Numbered from the stretch's first letter, positions 36,486-46,328 are shown. The stretch: 64,000 nucleotides of DNA from Ruminiclostridium papyrosolvens DSM 2782 (GCF_029318685.1 NZ_CP119677.1:1523501-1587500), one strand, 5' to 3'. The notes: generated from the sequence alone by a model not told the origin. Translations and numbers: made by a program.

Positions 36486-37110
36486 AGTACTAGGAATAAG
36501 TGATGGAGCATCAGAAGAAGAAATAAAGAAAGCTTACAGAGAACAGGTAAAGAAATATCATCCGGATCAATACCAGGATAATCCTCTTTCCAAACTTGCA
36601 GAAGATAAACTCAGAGAAGTAAATGAAGCTTACGAGTATCTCACCGGAAAAGGGCAGACTGCAAAAACCAGCAATGGCTGGAGCGGAAGAAGCGCAGCAT
36701 CAGGGGCTTCCGGTTTTGGTGGTGCAGCGGGAGGAAATGCAGGAGGAGAAAACTTCCGACAGGTAAGAATGTATATAAATTCTGGAAACATTGCCGCTGC
36801 GGAAGCACTACTTGAAAGTATTCAGAACAGAAACGCCGAATGGTTCTATCTTCGTGGGCTGGTCTTTATGAAAAAGGGCTGGTACAATGAAGCTATAATG
36901 AATATCAAGCAAGCTGTAAATATGGACCCTTCCAACTACGAATACAGGGACGCCCTTAACAGAATAAATGTAAATAACAACATGTACAGGGGCAATGCTG
37001 CTAACCGTGGGTATGGTGCAGGGCCAAGCTTCTGTGATATGTGTACATGTCTGTGGTGTTCGGATTCATTATGTGAGTGCTGCGGAGGAGATTTAATATC
37101 TTGCTGCTAA
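36469..37110 (+). CDS. J-domain protein with TPR-like part and cysteine-rich tail
   Basis: A 213-residue DnaJ-like co-chaperone. The N-terminal J domain has the essential HPD (KKYHPDQYQ, about residues 30-35), then a Gly/Ala/Ser-rich linker (about 65-95) and a TPR-like helical part (about 96-160, [25 protein letters not shown]). The last 26 or so residues hold nine cysteines ([18 protein letters not shown]... SCC), a likely metal site. The start is probably GTG at 36469, 11 bases after GAGGAG; GTG at 36460 sits too close to that site. It lacks the DnaJ zinc-finger domain, so it is a specialised Hsp70 partner. Confidence 0.82.
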   Translation: MKNPYEVLGISDGASEEEIKKAYREQVKKYHPDQYQDNPLSKLAEDKLREVNEAYEYLTGKGQTAKTSNGWSGRSAASGASGFGGAAGGNAGGENFRQVRMYINSGNIAAAEALLESIQNRNAEWFYLRGLVFMKKGWYNEAIMNIKQAVNMDPSNYEYRDALNRINVNNNMYRGNAANRGYGAGPSFCDMCTCLWCSDSLCECCGGDLISCC

Positions 37111-37144
37111 TGCTCCTGATTTAAACTAAATTTATGAGGTAGAT

Positions 37145-37660
37145 ATGAATAACGCAACAAGAGCTAAAAAAATTACATTAAGCGGAATTCTCCTTGGGTT
37201 TACCGTCATATGTGTATTTCTTGCATCTGTTTTGCCTACCAGCAGGCTTTCGTTATATGCAGTAAGTTCGCTTTTTACTTCAATAATAATCATTGAATTC
37301 GGTTTGAAAGCCGGATGGACTTTTTATGCGGCATCTGCTGTTTTGTCAGCAATTTTGATACCAAGGCTTGAAGTACTCCCTTATATAGTGTTTTTCGGAG
37401 TCTACGGCTTGTTAAAACTGTATTTTGAGAGGTTGCAAAGCAGGGTTTTGGACTATATATTAAAACTGGTTTTTTTTAATATATGTTTGCTGCTGGGGTT
37501 TGTTTTTCTGAAGGAATTTATAATGGTAGGTATTAAATTAGCTGCCCCTGTGTATATAGTTGCAGCTTTGATGGAAATAGTTTTTTTAGTGTATGACTAT
37601 GTGTACACTTTGTTTATAAGGTTTTATTCATCAACATTAAAACCAAAGCTTAAAATCTAA
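37145..37660 (+). CDS. Multi-pass membrane protein, unknown function
   Basis: A 171-residue hydrophobic protein with about five spans (roughly residues 12-30, 40-58, 62-90, 104-122, 130-150) and a basic C-terminus. The layout somewhat resembles small ECF-type or DUF2232-like membrane proteins, but there is no firm motif. The ATG has TATGAGGTAG upstream. It starts 35 bases after the J-domain gene and may belong to the same transcript. A terminator follows. Confidence 0.6.
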   Translation: MNNATRAKKITLSGILLGFTVICVFLASVLPTSRLSLYAVSSLFTSIIIIEFGLKAGWTFYAASAVLSAILIPRLEVLPYIVFFGVYGLLKLYFERLQSRVLDYILKLVFFNICLLLGFVFLKEFIMVGIKLAAPVYIVAALMEIVFLVYDYVYTLFIRFYSSTLKPKLKI

Positions 37661-37712
37661 ATTAGTGATTTAGTCTTAATTTCCTTTAACTGAGAAATAA
37701 TTTGTATAAAGA

Positions 37713-37755
37713 CACTGAGTATATTACAATATTTGTAAAGTATTCAGTGCTTTTT
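37713..37755 (+). terminator. Terminator after the membrane protein gene
   Basis: CACTGAGTAT (37713-37722) pairs with GTATTCAGTG (37740-37749) with two G-T pairs, followed by CTTTTT. Confidence 0.6.
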
Positions 37756-37785
37756 AATGTGCGCAAAAACAAATGGAGGTTATTT

Positions 37786-38076
37786 ATGTCAACGGCTTTT
37801 TCATATTCAATAGCAGTTTTTATTATAATATTTATTGCGGGTTTTGCAGTTAATCTTCTGAAACAGCATTATATATTTCAGTTGCTGGGAATAGCCTTCT
37901 TTTTTACGTACATTATAATCAATAGCGCTGTTTACATGGAAAGAACCTCCGAAACAACATTTAAAACTCTTTTTTTCAGGTCAATGCCATCTCTTTTCGG
38001 CATATCTGCCTGTCTTATAACTATGACTCTGGGATTTTGGCTGTATCCCGTTCTGAGGAAAAAAATCAGACAATGA
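37786..38076 (+). CDS. Small membrane protein, unknown function
   Basis: A 96-residue protein with about three hydrophobic segments (residues 7-25, 32-52, 71-88) and a short basic tail. No family is recognised. The ATG at 37786 has ATGGAGG eight bases upstream; a longer in-frame reading starting at 37702 crosses the terminator hairpin and has no ribosome site, so I reject it. Confidence 0.6.
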   Translation: MSTAFSYSIAVFIIIFIAGFAVNLLKQHYIFQLLGIAFFFTYIIINSAVYMERTSETTFKTLFFRSMPSLFGISACLITMTLGFWLYPVLRKKIRQ

Positions 38077-38187
38077 AATAGATAAAATATAATTAAACCT
38101 CCCTGCCTAAATATGCTATAATAAGAATATTGTTGTTATTTTTTAGGTAATATTTACATTGTTATAACACTCATGGAGGTTTTAAAT

Positions 38188-38736
38188 ATGAATGAGAAAG
38201 TCAAGGACATTGCTGTCAGAATAAAGGGACTCAGACTTCTAGCCGGGTCTACCGAGGAAGAAGTTGCGGAGCAGCTGGGAGTTATGCTTGCACAATATAA
38301 ATCGTACGAAAATGCCGAAGACGATATTCCTGTCAGCCTTTTATATGAGCTTGCAGAGATTTATAAGGTCAACATTACTGAAATTTTAACAGGAACATCA
38401 CCTAAGCTTCATGATATATGCCACGTCAAAAAAGGTGAAGGTCTCAAAGTTGAAAGATTTGACCAGTACAGCTTTGAAAGTCTTGCTTACAAATATTCCA
38501 ACAGAAAAATAGAGCCTATGCTTGTTGTACTTGATCCCGGAAACAGCCCTGAAATGGTTTCTCATAAAGGACAGGAATTCAATTACTGTCTTGAAGGGAA
38601 AATGCAGGTGCAAATAGGGAAAGAAAAATTTGATTTGGAACCAGGGGATTCTTTATATTTCAACTCTTCAATTCCTCACAAACAGATTGCCTTGGATGGT
38701 AAGGAAGCCAGATTCCTTACAATAATTTTACTTTAA
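38188..38736 (+). CDS. XRE-family regulator with C-terminal cupin domain
   Basis: A 182-residue transcription regulator. The N-terminal helix-turn-helix covers about residues 5-65 (IKGLRLLAGSTEEEVAEQLGVMLAQYKSYENAEDDIP). The C-terminal cupin (about 110-180) has FNYCLEGKMQVQIGKEKFDLEPGDSLYFNSSIPH, a metal or small-ligand pocket. The ATG at 38188 has ATGGAGG upstream. It lies 35 bases before an acyl-CoA ligase. This pair is common in Clostridia, and the regulator probably controls the ligase, possibly in response to its substrate; that is an inference. Confidence 0.88.
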   Translation: MNEKVKDIAVRIKGLRLLAGSTEEEVAEQLGVMLAQYKSYENAEDDIPVSLLYELAEIYKVNITEILTGTSPKLHDICHVKKGEGLKVERFDQYSFESLAYKYSNRKIEPMLVVLDPGNSPEMVSHKGQEFNYCLEGKMQVQIGKEKFDLEPGDSLYFNSSIPHKQIALDGKEARFLTIILL

Positions 38737-38771
38737 AAAATATGGTTTAAATGTATTGGGAGGATATACAA

Positions 38772-40451
38772 ATGAGTCTGGAAACACGATATTTGAATAA
38801 AACTGATTTTGAGTCCTATGAGGATTTTAGAGAGAACTTTAAGCTGAACGTTCCAGCTAACTTCAACTTTGCTTATGACATTATAGATGAGTATGCGAAA
38901 CAAGAACCTGACAGACTTGCTTTGGTTTGGTGTGATGACAACGGAAACGAAAAGAAGTTTACTTTCGGAGAACTGAAGTACTGGTCTGACAAGACTGCCA
39001 ATTACCTGATTGCCAACGGATTGGGCAAAGGCGACAAGGTAATGTTTATATTGAGAAGAAGATATGAATTTTACTTCTTTGCATTTGCGGCCATGAAAAT
39101 AGGCGTTACCTTTATTCCATCTACAAATCAACTGATGAAGAAAGATATAGTGTACAGAAATAATGCAGCTGAAGTAAAGGCTATTATAGCATATAATGAT
39201 GCGGCAATTATAGAACATGTTGAAAATTCTATGGAAGATTCACCTACAGTTAAAAAGTACATAATGGTTGGAGGCAACAAGGATAAATGGCAGGATTATG
39301 ATAAGGAAATAGACGAATGTTCCCATAACTGGATTAGGCCTGCGGGTGAAAAGGATACTCTAAATAAGGATTATATGATAATATACTTTACTTCGGGTAC
39401 CACAAGCATGCCAAAAATGGCAATACATGATTTTACATATCCTCTTGGACATATTGTTACTGCCAAGTACTGGCACAGAGTTGTTGATAATGGACTGCAT
39501 CTGACAGTTGCGGATTCAGGTTGGGCAAAGTTTGCATGGGGCAAGCTTTTTGGACAATGGATATGCGGTGCAGTACAATTTTTATACGATATGGATAGAT
39601 TTGATCCTTGCAAATTGCTCGAAAAAATAGAAAAATATCAAATAAAGACTTTTTGTGCTCCACCTACAATTTACAGGTTTATGCTTCAGCATGATATTAC
39701 AAAGTATGATTTATCATCACTGACTCACTGCTCAACAGCAGGGGAACCTTTGAATCCTGAGATTTTCAACAGATTCAAAAAACTGACGGGACATGAAATA
39801 CTGAACGGATTCGGACAGACTGAAACAACTGTAATTGTAGCAAACTACGAATGGTTGCCGGTAGATCCCGGTGCTATGGGGATGCCGAATCCTGCTTACA
39901 ACATAGATGTAGTGGATGAGGATGGAAATTCCTGTCCTGTTGGAGTGGAAGGTGAATTGGTAATAAGAGATGTTGATACCAACAAGCCAGCAGGCTTGTT
40001 TTGCGGATATTATAAAGATTCTGAATCAACGGGGAGAGTGTGGTATAATAACACATACCATACTGGCGATGTTGTTTACAAGGACGAGCATGGCTATCTG
40101 TGGTTTGTAGGAAGAAATGATGATGTTATAAAAGCATCCGGCTACAGGATAAGTCCTTTTGAAGTAGAAAGTGCTGTAATTGAGCATCCGTCAGTAGTTG
40201 AATGTGCTGTTACGGGAGCACCTGACAGTATCAGGGGTACGGTTGTAAAGGCAACAATTGTTCTTGCAAAAGGTTATCAGCCTTCGGATGAGTTGAAAAA
40301 GGAAATTCAGAATTATGTAAAGAAAGTTACGGCACCATATAAATACCCAAGAATAATAGAGTTTGTTGATGAATTACCAAAAACAATTAGTGGAAAAATA
40401 AAAAGAGCACAGCTTCGACAGGATGATCATAAAAAGTTTGAATCTTCATGA
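38772..40451 (+). CDS. AMP-dependent acyl-CoA synthetase (acetate/medium-chain type)
   Basis: ATP-dependent activation of a carboxylic acid to its acyl-CoA through an acyl-AMP intermediate. It has 559 residues from the ATG at 38772 (GGGAGG upstream). ANL-family motifs are present: IIYFTSGTTSMPKMAIHD (P-loop), GFGQTETT, YHTGDVVYKDEHGYLWFVGRNDDVIKASGYRISPFEVE and the C-terminal catalytic lysine region LPKTISGKIKRAQLR. Substrate is not readable; the family includes acetyl-, propionyl- and medium-chain ligases. The stop codon lies in a short perfect inverted repeat (40437-40457). Confidence 0.88.
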   Translation: MSLETRYLNKTDFESYEDFRENFKLNVPANFNFAYDIIDEYAKQEPDRLALVWCDDNGNEKKFTFGELKYWSDKTANYLIANGLGKGDKVMFILRRRYEFYFFAFAAMKIGVTFIPSTNQLMKKDIVYRNNAAEVKAIIAYNDAAIIEHVENSMEDSPTVKKYIMVGGNKDKWQDYDKEIDECSHNWIRPAGEKDTLNKDYMIIYFTSGTTSMPKMAIHDFTYPLGHIVTAKYWHRVVDNGLHLTVADSGWAKFAWGKLFGQWICGAVQFLYDMDRFDPCKLLEKIEKYQIKTFCAPPTIYRFMLQHDITKYDLSSLTHCSTAGEPLNPEIFNRFKKLTGHEILNGFGQTETTVIVANYEWLPVDPGAMGMPNPAYNIDVVDEDGNSCPVGVEGELVIRDVDTNKPAGLFCGYYKDSESTGRVWYNNTYHTGDVVYKDEHGYLWFVGRNDDVIKASGYRISPFEVESAVIEHPSVVECAVTGAPDSIRGTVVKATIVLAKGYQPSDELKKEIQNYVKKVTAPYKYPRIIEFVDELPKTISGKIKRAQLRQDDHKKFESS

Positions 40452-40510
40452 TTCAAACATCCAAATCATCATAGAAGCTAATGTTTCATATGAATTGGAA
40501 GGATTATCTT

Positions 40511-42889
40511 ATGAATGATAAAACTCAAAGAGTACTTGAATTTTATAAAATTATTGATAAATTAAAAGGCTTGACCGCATCTGAATTGGGGAGGGAGCTT
40601 GTTTTAGAGCTAACTCCTCAAACTGATTTCATGACGGTTGAAAAAATGCTGTCAGAGACAAATGACGGAGTAAGTTGTGTGTTAAAAAGGGGCTCACCGC
40701 CCCTCGGAGGAATAACTGATATCAGGTTAACTCTAAAAAGACTTGATATGGGAGGAGTCTTAAACCCCGGAGAATTACTACGCCTTGCAGGTGTACTTAG
40801 AGCTGCCAGAAGGCTAAAAGGATATATCAACGATAGACTGGATGATAATAAAACTAATGTGGTCCATGAACTGATATCCTGTCTTGAGTCAAATCAAAGG
40901 TTGGAACAGAAGATTGATAGCTGCATATTAAGTGAAGATGAAATTGCTGATAGTGCAAGCCCTGCACTAAGCAGTATCAGACGACAGATTAAAGAACAGC
41001 AGGCGTCTATTAAGGATAGGTTAAACTCAATTATTCGTTCCACAAAATACCAGAAGTTTATTCAAGAATCTGTTGTAACCATGAGGGGGGACAGGTATGT
41101 AATCCCTGTAAAACAGGAGCATAAGGGAGATATACCCGGATTGGTACATGATTCTTCTGCCAGTGGGGCTACGTTATTTATTGAACCAATGGCAGTAGTT
41201 GAAGCAAACAACAGTATTAAACAGCTTAGGGTCAAGGAACAAACGGAGATAGACAGGATACTTGCAGAGCTGTCTCAGGATGCTTCTCTAATATTGCCGC
41301 AACTAAATGCAAATATGAGTATAATGGCAAGACTTGATTTCATTTTTGCAAAGGCGAAACTGGCTGTAGATTATAAATGTATTTGTCCTGTAATTAATGA
41401 TACCGGCAAAATTATTATTAAAAAAGGAAGACATCCTCTCCTTGATCCTCAAAAAGTAATACCTATTGATTTCTGGATTGGTGATAAATTCAGTTCATTG
41501 ATTGTTACCGGGCCTAATACAGGGGGTAAAACTGTTTCCCTTAAAACAGTGGGACTGTTTACATTAATGGTACAGTCGGGGCTTCTGATTCCTGCAAACG
41601 AAGGAACGGAGATGAGTGTTTTCGAAAAGATTTATGCAGATATCGGGGACGAGCAGAGCATTGAACAAAGCCTTAGTACATTTTCATCCCATATGAAGAA
41701 TATTGTGGATATACTTGACGGTGTCAACAACAAGTCGTTGATATTGCTGGATGAACTGGGGGCGGGAACAGACCCTACAGAAGGGGCTGCTCTGGCTATG
41801 TCAATTCTTGAATCTCTGCATCGTATGGGTGCTACGACTCTGGCAACCACACACTATAGCGAACTCAAGGTTTATGCTATTTCTACTGCCGGAGTTGAAA
41901 ATGCATCCTGCGAATTTGACGTGGAAACGCTGAGGCCTACCTACAGACTTCTTATAGGTGTGCCGGGAAAGAGTAATGCTTTTGCCATTTCAAAAAGGCT
42001 TGGTCTGACAGATGACATAATAGAAAGGTCAAAGGAATTTCTGTCTCAGGAGGATATAAGGTTTGAGGATATACTCTTAAGTATAGAAAAGAACCGAAGC
42101 GAGGCCGAAAAAGAGAAAATGCGTGCCGAAAGCTACAGACAGGAGGCAGAACGACTTAAAAAGGATTTGGAGGATCAAAAAAGAAGATTAGCAACCCAGA
42201 AGGAAAGCGAACTTCGAAAGGCTCGTGAAGAAGCACGACGGATTCTGACAGATTCAAAACATCAGGCAGACGAGTTGGTTTCTGAAATGAAAAGACTGGC
42301 AAAGGAGCAGGAAGAGGCTGAAGTACGAAGACAAACAGAGGAGCTTCGTCAAAGACTTAACAAGAGTATAAACAAATTAGATGATTCTCTGGTTGAGTCC
42401 ATAATGCCAAGACAGGGGCTTGTGAAACCGCCTAAAAATCTCAAACCTGGTGATACTGTATTAATAGTTAACCTTAATCAAAAGGGGACAATTCTGGCAA
42501 TACCTGATAAGAACGGGGAAGCACAGGTTCAGGCTGGGATTATGAAAATAAATGTTCATATTTCAAACCTTAAATTGGTAGATGAGCAAAAACAGCAGAT
42601 ACAAAGAACCGGGATGGGTAAAATAGGTGTTTCTAAAGCACAAAATATGTCAACTGATATTGATTTGCGTGGGATGATGCTCAGCGAGGCCGTTGACGTT
42701 GTTGATAAATATTTAGATGATGCAAGTATAGCAGGTATGGGGGAAGTAACTCTTATACACGGAAAAGGCACAGGAGCTTTGAGAGCCGGACTTCATCAAC
42801 ACCTGAAGCATAATCCTCATATTAAAAGCTTCAGAATAGGCAAGCTTGGTGAGGGCGAAAATGGTGTTACAGTTGTGGAACTTAAATAA
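40511..42889 (+). CDS. mutS2: Endonuclease MutS2
   Basis: MutS paralogue with a C-terminal Smr nuclease domain. In various bacteria it suppresses recombination or acts on collided ribosomes. The 792 residues start at the ATG at 40511 (GGAAGGA upstream). The MutS core (about 1-530) has Walker A GPNTGGKTVSLKT near 333 and the Walker B region LILLDELGAGTDPTEG. A charged coiled coil (about 520-640) precedes a KOW-like segment and the Smr domain (about 715-792, DLRGMMLSEAVDVVDKYL...TLIHGKGTGALRAGL). It lacks the mismatch-recognition domain of MutS1. Confidence 0.96.
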   Translation: MNDKTQRVLEFYKIIDKLKGLTASELGRELVLELTPQTDFMTVEKMLSETNDGVSCVLKRGSPPLGGITDIRLTLKRLDMGGVLNPGELLRLAGVLRAARRLKGYINDRLDDNKTNVVHELISCLESNQRLEQKIDSCILSEDEIADSASPALSSIRRQIKEQQASIKDRLNSIIRSTKYQKFIQESVVTMRGDRYVIPVKQEHKGDIPGLVHDSSASGATLFIEPMAVVEANNSIKQLRVKEQTEIDRILAELSQDASLILPQLNANMSIMARLDFIFAKAKLAVDYKCICPVINDTGKIIIKKGRHPLLDPQKVIPIDFWIGDKFSSLIVTGPNTGGKTVSLKTVGLFTLMVQSGLLIPANEGTEMSVFEKIYADIGDEQSIEQSLSTFSSHMKNIVDILDGVNNKSLILLDELGAGTDPTEGAALAMSILESLHRMGATTLATTHYSELKVYAISTAGVENASCEFDVETLRPTYRLLIGVPGKSNAFAISKRLGLTDDIIERSKEFLSQEDIRFEDILLSIEKNRSEAEKEKMRAESYRQEAERLKKDLEDQKRRLATQKESELRKAREEARRILTDSKHQADELVSEMKRLAKEQEEAEVRRQTEELRQRLNKSINKLDDSLVESIMPRQGLVKPPKNLKPGDTVLIVNLNQKGTILAIPDKNGEAQVQAGIMKINVHISNLKLVDEQKQQIQRTGMGKIGVSKAQNMSTDIDLRGMMLSEAVDVVDKYLDDASIAGMGEVTLIHGKGTGALRAGLHQHLKHNPHIKSFRIGKLGEGENGVTVVELK

Positions 42890-42913
42890 CTTATGCCCGA
42901 AACCTCCAAAAGG

Positions 42914-42942
42914 TTGACAATTTAGACACGGTAAATTAGAAT
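42914..42942 (+). promoter_or_regulatory. Promoter of typA
   Basis: TTGACA (42914-42919), a 17-base spacer and TAGAAT (42937-42942), about 100 bases before the typA start. Confidence 0.65.
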
Positions 42943-43044
42943 AATTAGTGGCTTTTTACTTTATATTAGATATATTGTTTAATATGGCTTAAAAAGAAGG
43001 TTAATTATAGATAATAAATTAGGAAGTAGTGAAGGAGAGTTTTT

Positions 43045-44862
43045 GTGGATATCAGACAAGATATAAAGAACATAGCAATAATAGCACACGTTGACCATGG
43101 AAAGACCACTCTGGTTGATGCTATGCTCAGACAGAGCGGTATTTTCAGAGAAAACGAGGCTGTTGCTGAAAGAGTAATGGATTCCAATGACCTTGAAAAG
43201 GAAAGAGGAATAACAATACTTGCAAAAAATACTGCTGTCAACTATAACGGAACAAAAATAAATATCGTTGATACTCCGGGCCATGCTGACTTCGGTGGAG
43301 AAGTTGAACGTGTACTGAAAATGGTTGATGGTGTTTTACTATTAGTTGATGCTTTTGAAGGTGCAATGCCGCAGACAAGGTTTGTACTTAAAAAAGCATT
43401 GCAACTGAACTTAAAACCAATTGTTGTTGTAAATAAAATTGACAGACCTGAAGCAAGACCGGAGGAAGTAGTAGACGAAGTTCTGGAATTGTTTATAGAA
43501 TTGGGAGCTGATGATGATCAGTTGGAATTCCCGGTTATTTATGCTTCTTCAAGAGAAGGTTTTGCAGTTTGTGACCTTGGCGGGGAAAGAAGAGATTTAA
43601 AGCCCCTGTTTGATGTAATTATAGACAAGGTGCCTTCACCTCAGGGCGAACTGGACGGAACTCTTCAGCTGTTGGTTTCAAACATTGACTATGATGAATA
43701 TGTGGGAAGAATAGCTATAGGAAGAGTTGAGAGAGGCTCAGTAAAACTTGGACAGCCTGCAATAATTTGTAAAAAAGAAGGAAATCAGCTTAACGCCAGA
43801 ATAACTAAGCTGTATTGCTATGAAGGTCTAAAGAGAATTGAAACTGCAGAAGCAAAGCTGGGTGATATAGTTGCGGTTTCCGGTGTAGGTGATGTTACTA
43901 TCGGAGACACAATATGTGAAATGGGTGCACCGGATCCGTTACCTTTTGTTGCTATTGACGAACCAACTTTGTCAATGACATTCAGTGTAAATAACAGTCC
44001 TTTTGCAGGAAGAGAAGGTACATTTGTAACTTCAAGACATTTGAGAGATAGACTTTTTAAAGAGCTGGAAACAAATGTAAGTTTAAAGGTTGAAGAAACT
44101 GATTCTGCTGATGCTTTTGTTGTATCAGGAAGAGGAGAACTTCATCTATCAATATTGGTTGAAACTATGAGAAGACAGGGATATGAATTTCAGGTTTCAA
44201 AGCCTTCGGTTATTAACAAAGAAATAGACGGCGTATTAATGGAGCCTATAGAATACCTGATGATAGACGTTCCTGAAGAATTCATGGGAACAGTAATGGA
44301 AAAACTAGGACAAAGAAAATCCGATATGGTTAATATGACATCTGCAAACCAAGGTTATATGAGACTTGAATTCAAGATTCCTGCAAGAGGATTGATTGGA
44401 TACAGGTCTGAATTGCTTACCGATACAAAAGGAAATGGAATAATGAACCACGTATTCCACGGATATGAACCATATAGGGGCGAAATTCCTACAAGGTCAA
44501 GAGGCTCACTGATTGCCTGGGAGGATGGAGAAGCTGTTACTTACGGCTTGTACAATGCTCAGGAAAGAGGAACTCTTTTCATAACACCCGGAACAAAGGT
44601 TTATGAAGGCATGATTGTAGGTGAGAATGCCAGATATGACGATTTGGTTGTTAATGTATGTAAGAAGAAGCATGTTACAAATATGAGAGCTTCCGGGTCA
44701 GATGATTCCTTGAGGTTGACACCTCCTACAAATTTAAGCTTGGAGCAGGCACTGGAATTTATTGCTGAAGATGAGCTTGTAGAGATGACTCCAAAGAGTA
44801 TCCGTTTAAGAAAAAAAGTACTGGATACTGAATCAAGAGCGAAAATGAGAAGCAAAATGTAA
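43045..44862 (+). CDS. typA: GTPase TypA/BipA
   Basis: Ribosome-associated translational GTPase involved in stress and cold adaptation and in 50S assembly. The 605 residues are typical. The G domain has HVDHGKTT at residues 15-22, RGITILAKNTA, DTPGHADFGGEVERV and NKIDRPEARP. EF-G-like domains II, III and V and the TypA-specific C-terminal domain (from about 485, YNAQERGTLFITPGTKVYEGM) follow. The start is GTG at 43045 with AAGGAGAG upstream. It is transcribed separately from mltG, judging by the 85-base gap, though no clear terminator is seen there. Confidence 0.97.
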   Translation: MDIRQDIKNIAIIAHVDHGKTTLVDAMLRQSGIFRENEAVAERVMDSNDLEKERGITILAKNTAVNYNGTKINIVDTPGHADFGGEVERVLKMVDGVLLLVDAFEGAMPQTRFVLKKALQLNLKPIVVVNKIDRPEARPEEVVDEVLELFIELGADDDQLEFPVIYASSREGFAVCDLGGERRDLKPLFDVIIDKVPSPQGELDGTLQLLVSNIDYDEYVGRIAIGRVERGSVKLGQPAIICKKEGNQLNARITKLYCYEGLKRIETAEAKLGDIVAVSGVGDVTIGDTICEMGAPDPLPFVAIDEPTLSMTFSVNNSPFAGREGTFVTSRHLRDRLFKELETNVSLKVEETDSADAFVVSGRGELHLSILVETMRRQGYEFQVSKPSVINKEIDGVLMEPIEYLMIDVPEEFMGTVMEKLGQRKSDMVNMTSANQGYMRLEFKIPARGLIGYRSELLTDTKGNGIMNHVFHGYEPYRGEIPTRSRGSLIAWEDGEAVTYGLYNAQERGTLFITPGTKVYEGMIVGENARYDDLVVNVCKKKHVTNMRASGSDDSLRLTPPTNLSLEQALEFIAEDELVEMTPKSIRLRKKVLDTESRAKMRSKM

Positions 44863-44950
44863 TTGCCGGGAATATGGACAAAATTTAAAAAGAATATTAT
44901 AGTATTTATTATACGAGCTTTTGAATTTTTAGAATGGAGTCACATATTTG

Positions 44951-46225
44951 ATGGATAGAAGATTAAAAGTATCATTGACAGGGATACTGACTGTGATTGT
45001 CGGGGTATTACTATCAATCCCCAACATCATGAATTATTTCGGAACTCTGTTAAAAGGCTTTGATGCTAAGTTTGGTTTGCTTAATGCATTGTTAACGGCA
45101 GTAGGCCTTACATTGGTTGTTTTTGGCTTGTTTATAATATCAGCCGGATTAAGGAAAATGTCCTTCTGGCTGACCATTTTTATTGTTTTTGTGTTTATTT
45201 TCACTGTGGGAGCCGTTATAACATTTAGAAGTACGGTTTCCACCGATACATCCGAAACAGTAACTAAAGAAGTCAAAATAAAGGCTGATTCCAAAGGTGC
45301 GAAGATGGTTGATATACCTATGGGTTCAGATACAAAAACTATTGCTGGGATACTTTCAAAAGATGGCATTATCAGTAAACCGCAGATTTTTACACTAGTG
45401 TCAAAAATTAACGGCTTTGACGGTAAGTATCAGGCGGGAACTCACATTTTGAAACCCGGACTGGAATTCAATACTATAATGACAATTCTTACCGGAAAGC
45501 CTGAAAGTAAAAAAGTAACCATACCTGAAGGCTTGAGCTACAGGCAGATTGTGAATACCTTTGTTAAAAAGGAACTTGCAACTGTAGACAAATTTGATTA
45601 TGCAATGAAGTATCAAAAGTATGACTATGATTTCATAAAGGATATAAAAGACAGTAACAATCGTGAATTCAAGTTAGAAGGATATTTATTTCCCGATACA
45701 TATGAATTTGCAATGAATGCCAGCGAGAAGACAATAATAAACGTAATGCTTGAAAACTTCAAAAACAAGATAACAAAAGAGCATTATAAGCGTGCCAAAG
45801 AAATAGGTATGTCAATGGACGAAGTTATTACTCTTGCTTCAATTATTGAAAGAGAGGCAAGTAATACTAAGGACAGAAGGCTGGTATCGGCAGTATTTCA
45901 TAGACGTTTGAAAAGTAAGGATTTGAATAAATTGCAGTCCTGTGCTACCATACAGTATATTTTCCTGAACAAAGAAGGAAAAGTGCATGAGAAGCTTACC
46001 TATGAGGATACTAAAATTTCAAGTTCATACAATACGTACATTCATGCGGGTCTTCCACCGGGACCTATCTGTTCACCGGGTATAGATTCCATAAATGCGG
46101 CATTATACCCTGATGAAGATACTGACTACATGTTCTTTATAGCAGGGCCTGATGGTTCTACTAAGTTCTCCAAGACATATGCCGAACATTTAAAGGCCAT
46201 GAAGCAATACGGATTGGCAAAGTAA
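44951..46225 (+). CDS. mltG: Endolytic murein transglycosylase MltG (YceG-like)
   Basis: Cuts nascent peptidoglycan strands near the membrane and so sets glycan chain length. It has 424 residues from the ATG at 44951; an in-frame TTG three bases earlier is closer to the GGAG site. Three hydrophobic segments lie in the first 95 residues (about 8-29, 37-62, 67-90), more than the single anchor of most MltG proteins. A LysM-like region (KTIAGILSKDGII) and the catalytic domain follow, with EGLSYRQIV, LEGYLFPDTYEF and LASIIEREASN, where the Glu near residue 300 is catalytic. The next genes correspond to the Bacillus yrrL-yrrM-yrrN/O order. Confidence 0.93.
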   Translation: MDRRLKVSLTGILTVIVGVLLSIPNIMNYFGTLLKGFDAKFGLLNALLTAVGLTLVVFGLFIISAGLRKMSFWLTIFIVFVFIFTVGAVITFRSTVSTDTSETVTKEVKIKADSKGAKMVDIPMGSDTKTIAGILSKDGIISKPQIFTLVSKINGFDGKYQAGTHILKPGLEFNTIMTILTGKPESKKVTIPEGLSYRQIVNTFVKKELATVDKFDYAMKYQKYDYDFIKDIKDSNNREFKLEGYLFPDTYEFAMNASEKTIINVMLENFKNKITKEHYKRAKEIGMSMDEVITLASIIEREASNTKDRRLVSAVFHRRLKSKDLNKLQSCATIQYIFLNKEGKVHEKLTYEDTKISSSYNTYIHAGLPPGPICSPGIDSINAALYPDEDTDYMFFIAGPDGSTKFSKTYAEHLKAMKQYGLAK

Positions 46226-46268
46226 TTACAAAAAATTAATTAGGCTGGCTTAAATGCCAGAAATGTAT

Positions 46269-46302
46269 AAAATAAAGATGGCAGCAGCCATCTTTATTTT
46301 TA
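46269..46302 (+). terminator. Hairpin between mltG and the methyltransferase gene
   Basis: AAAATAAAGATGGC (46269-46282) pairs perfectly with GCCATCTTTATTTT (46287-46300) with the loop AGCA. The T-rich right arm suggests a terminator, so mltG and the next genes may be separated or only partly read through. Confidence 0.7.
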
Positions 46303-46328
46303 ACGTTGTAGGTGATTGGAGCTATAAA

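Noticed and set aside
40437..40457. Perfect 8-bp inverted repeat at the stop codon of the acyl-CoA ligase gene
   Set aside because: AT-rich, no T-run, and mutS2 follows closely; probably not a terminator.
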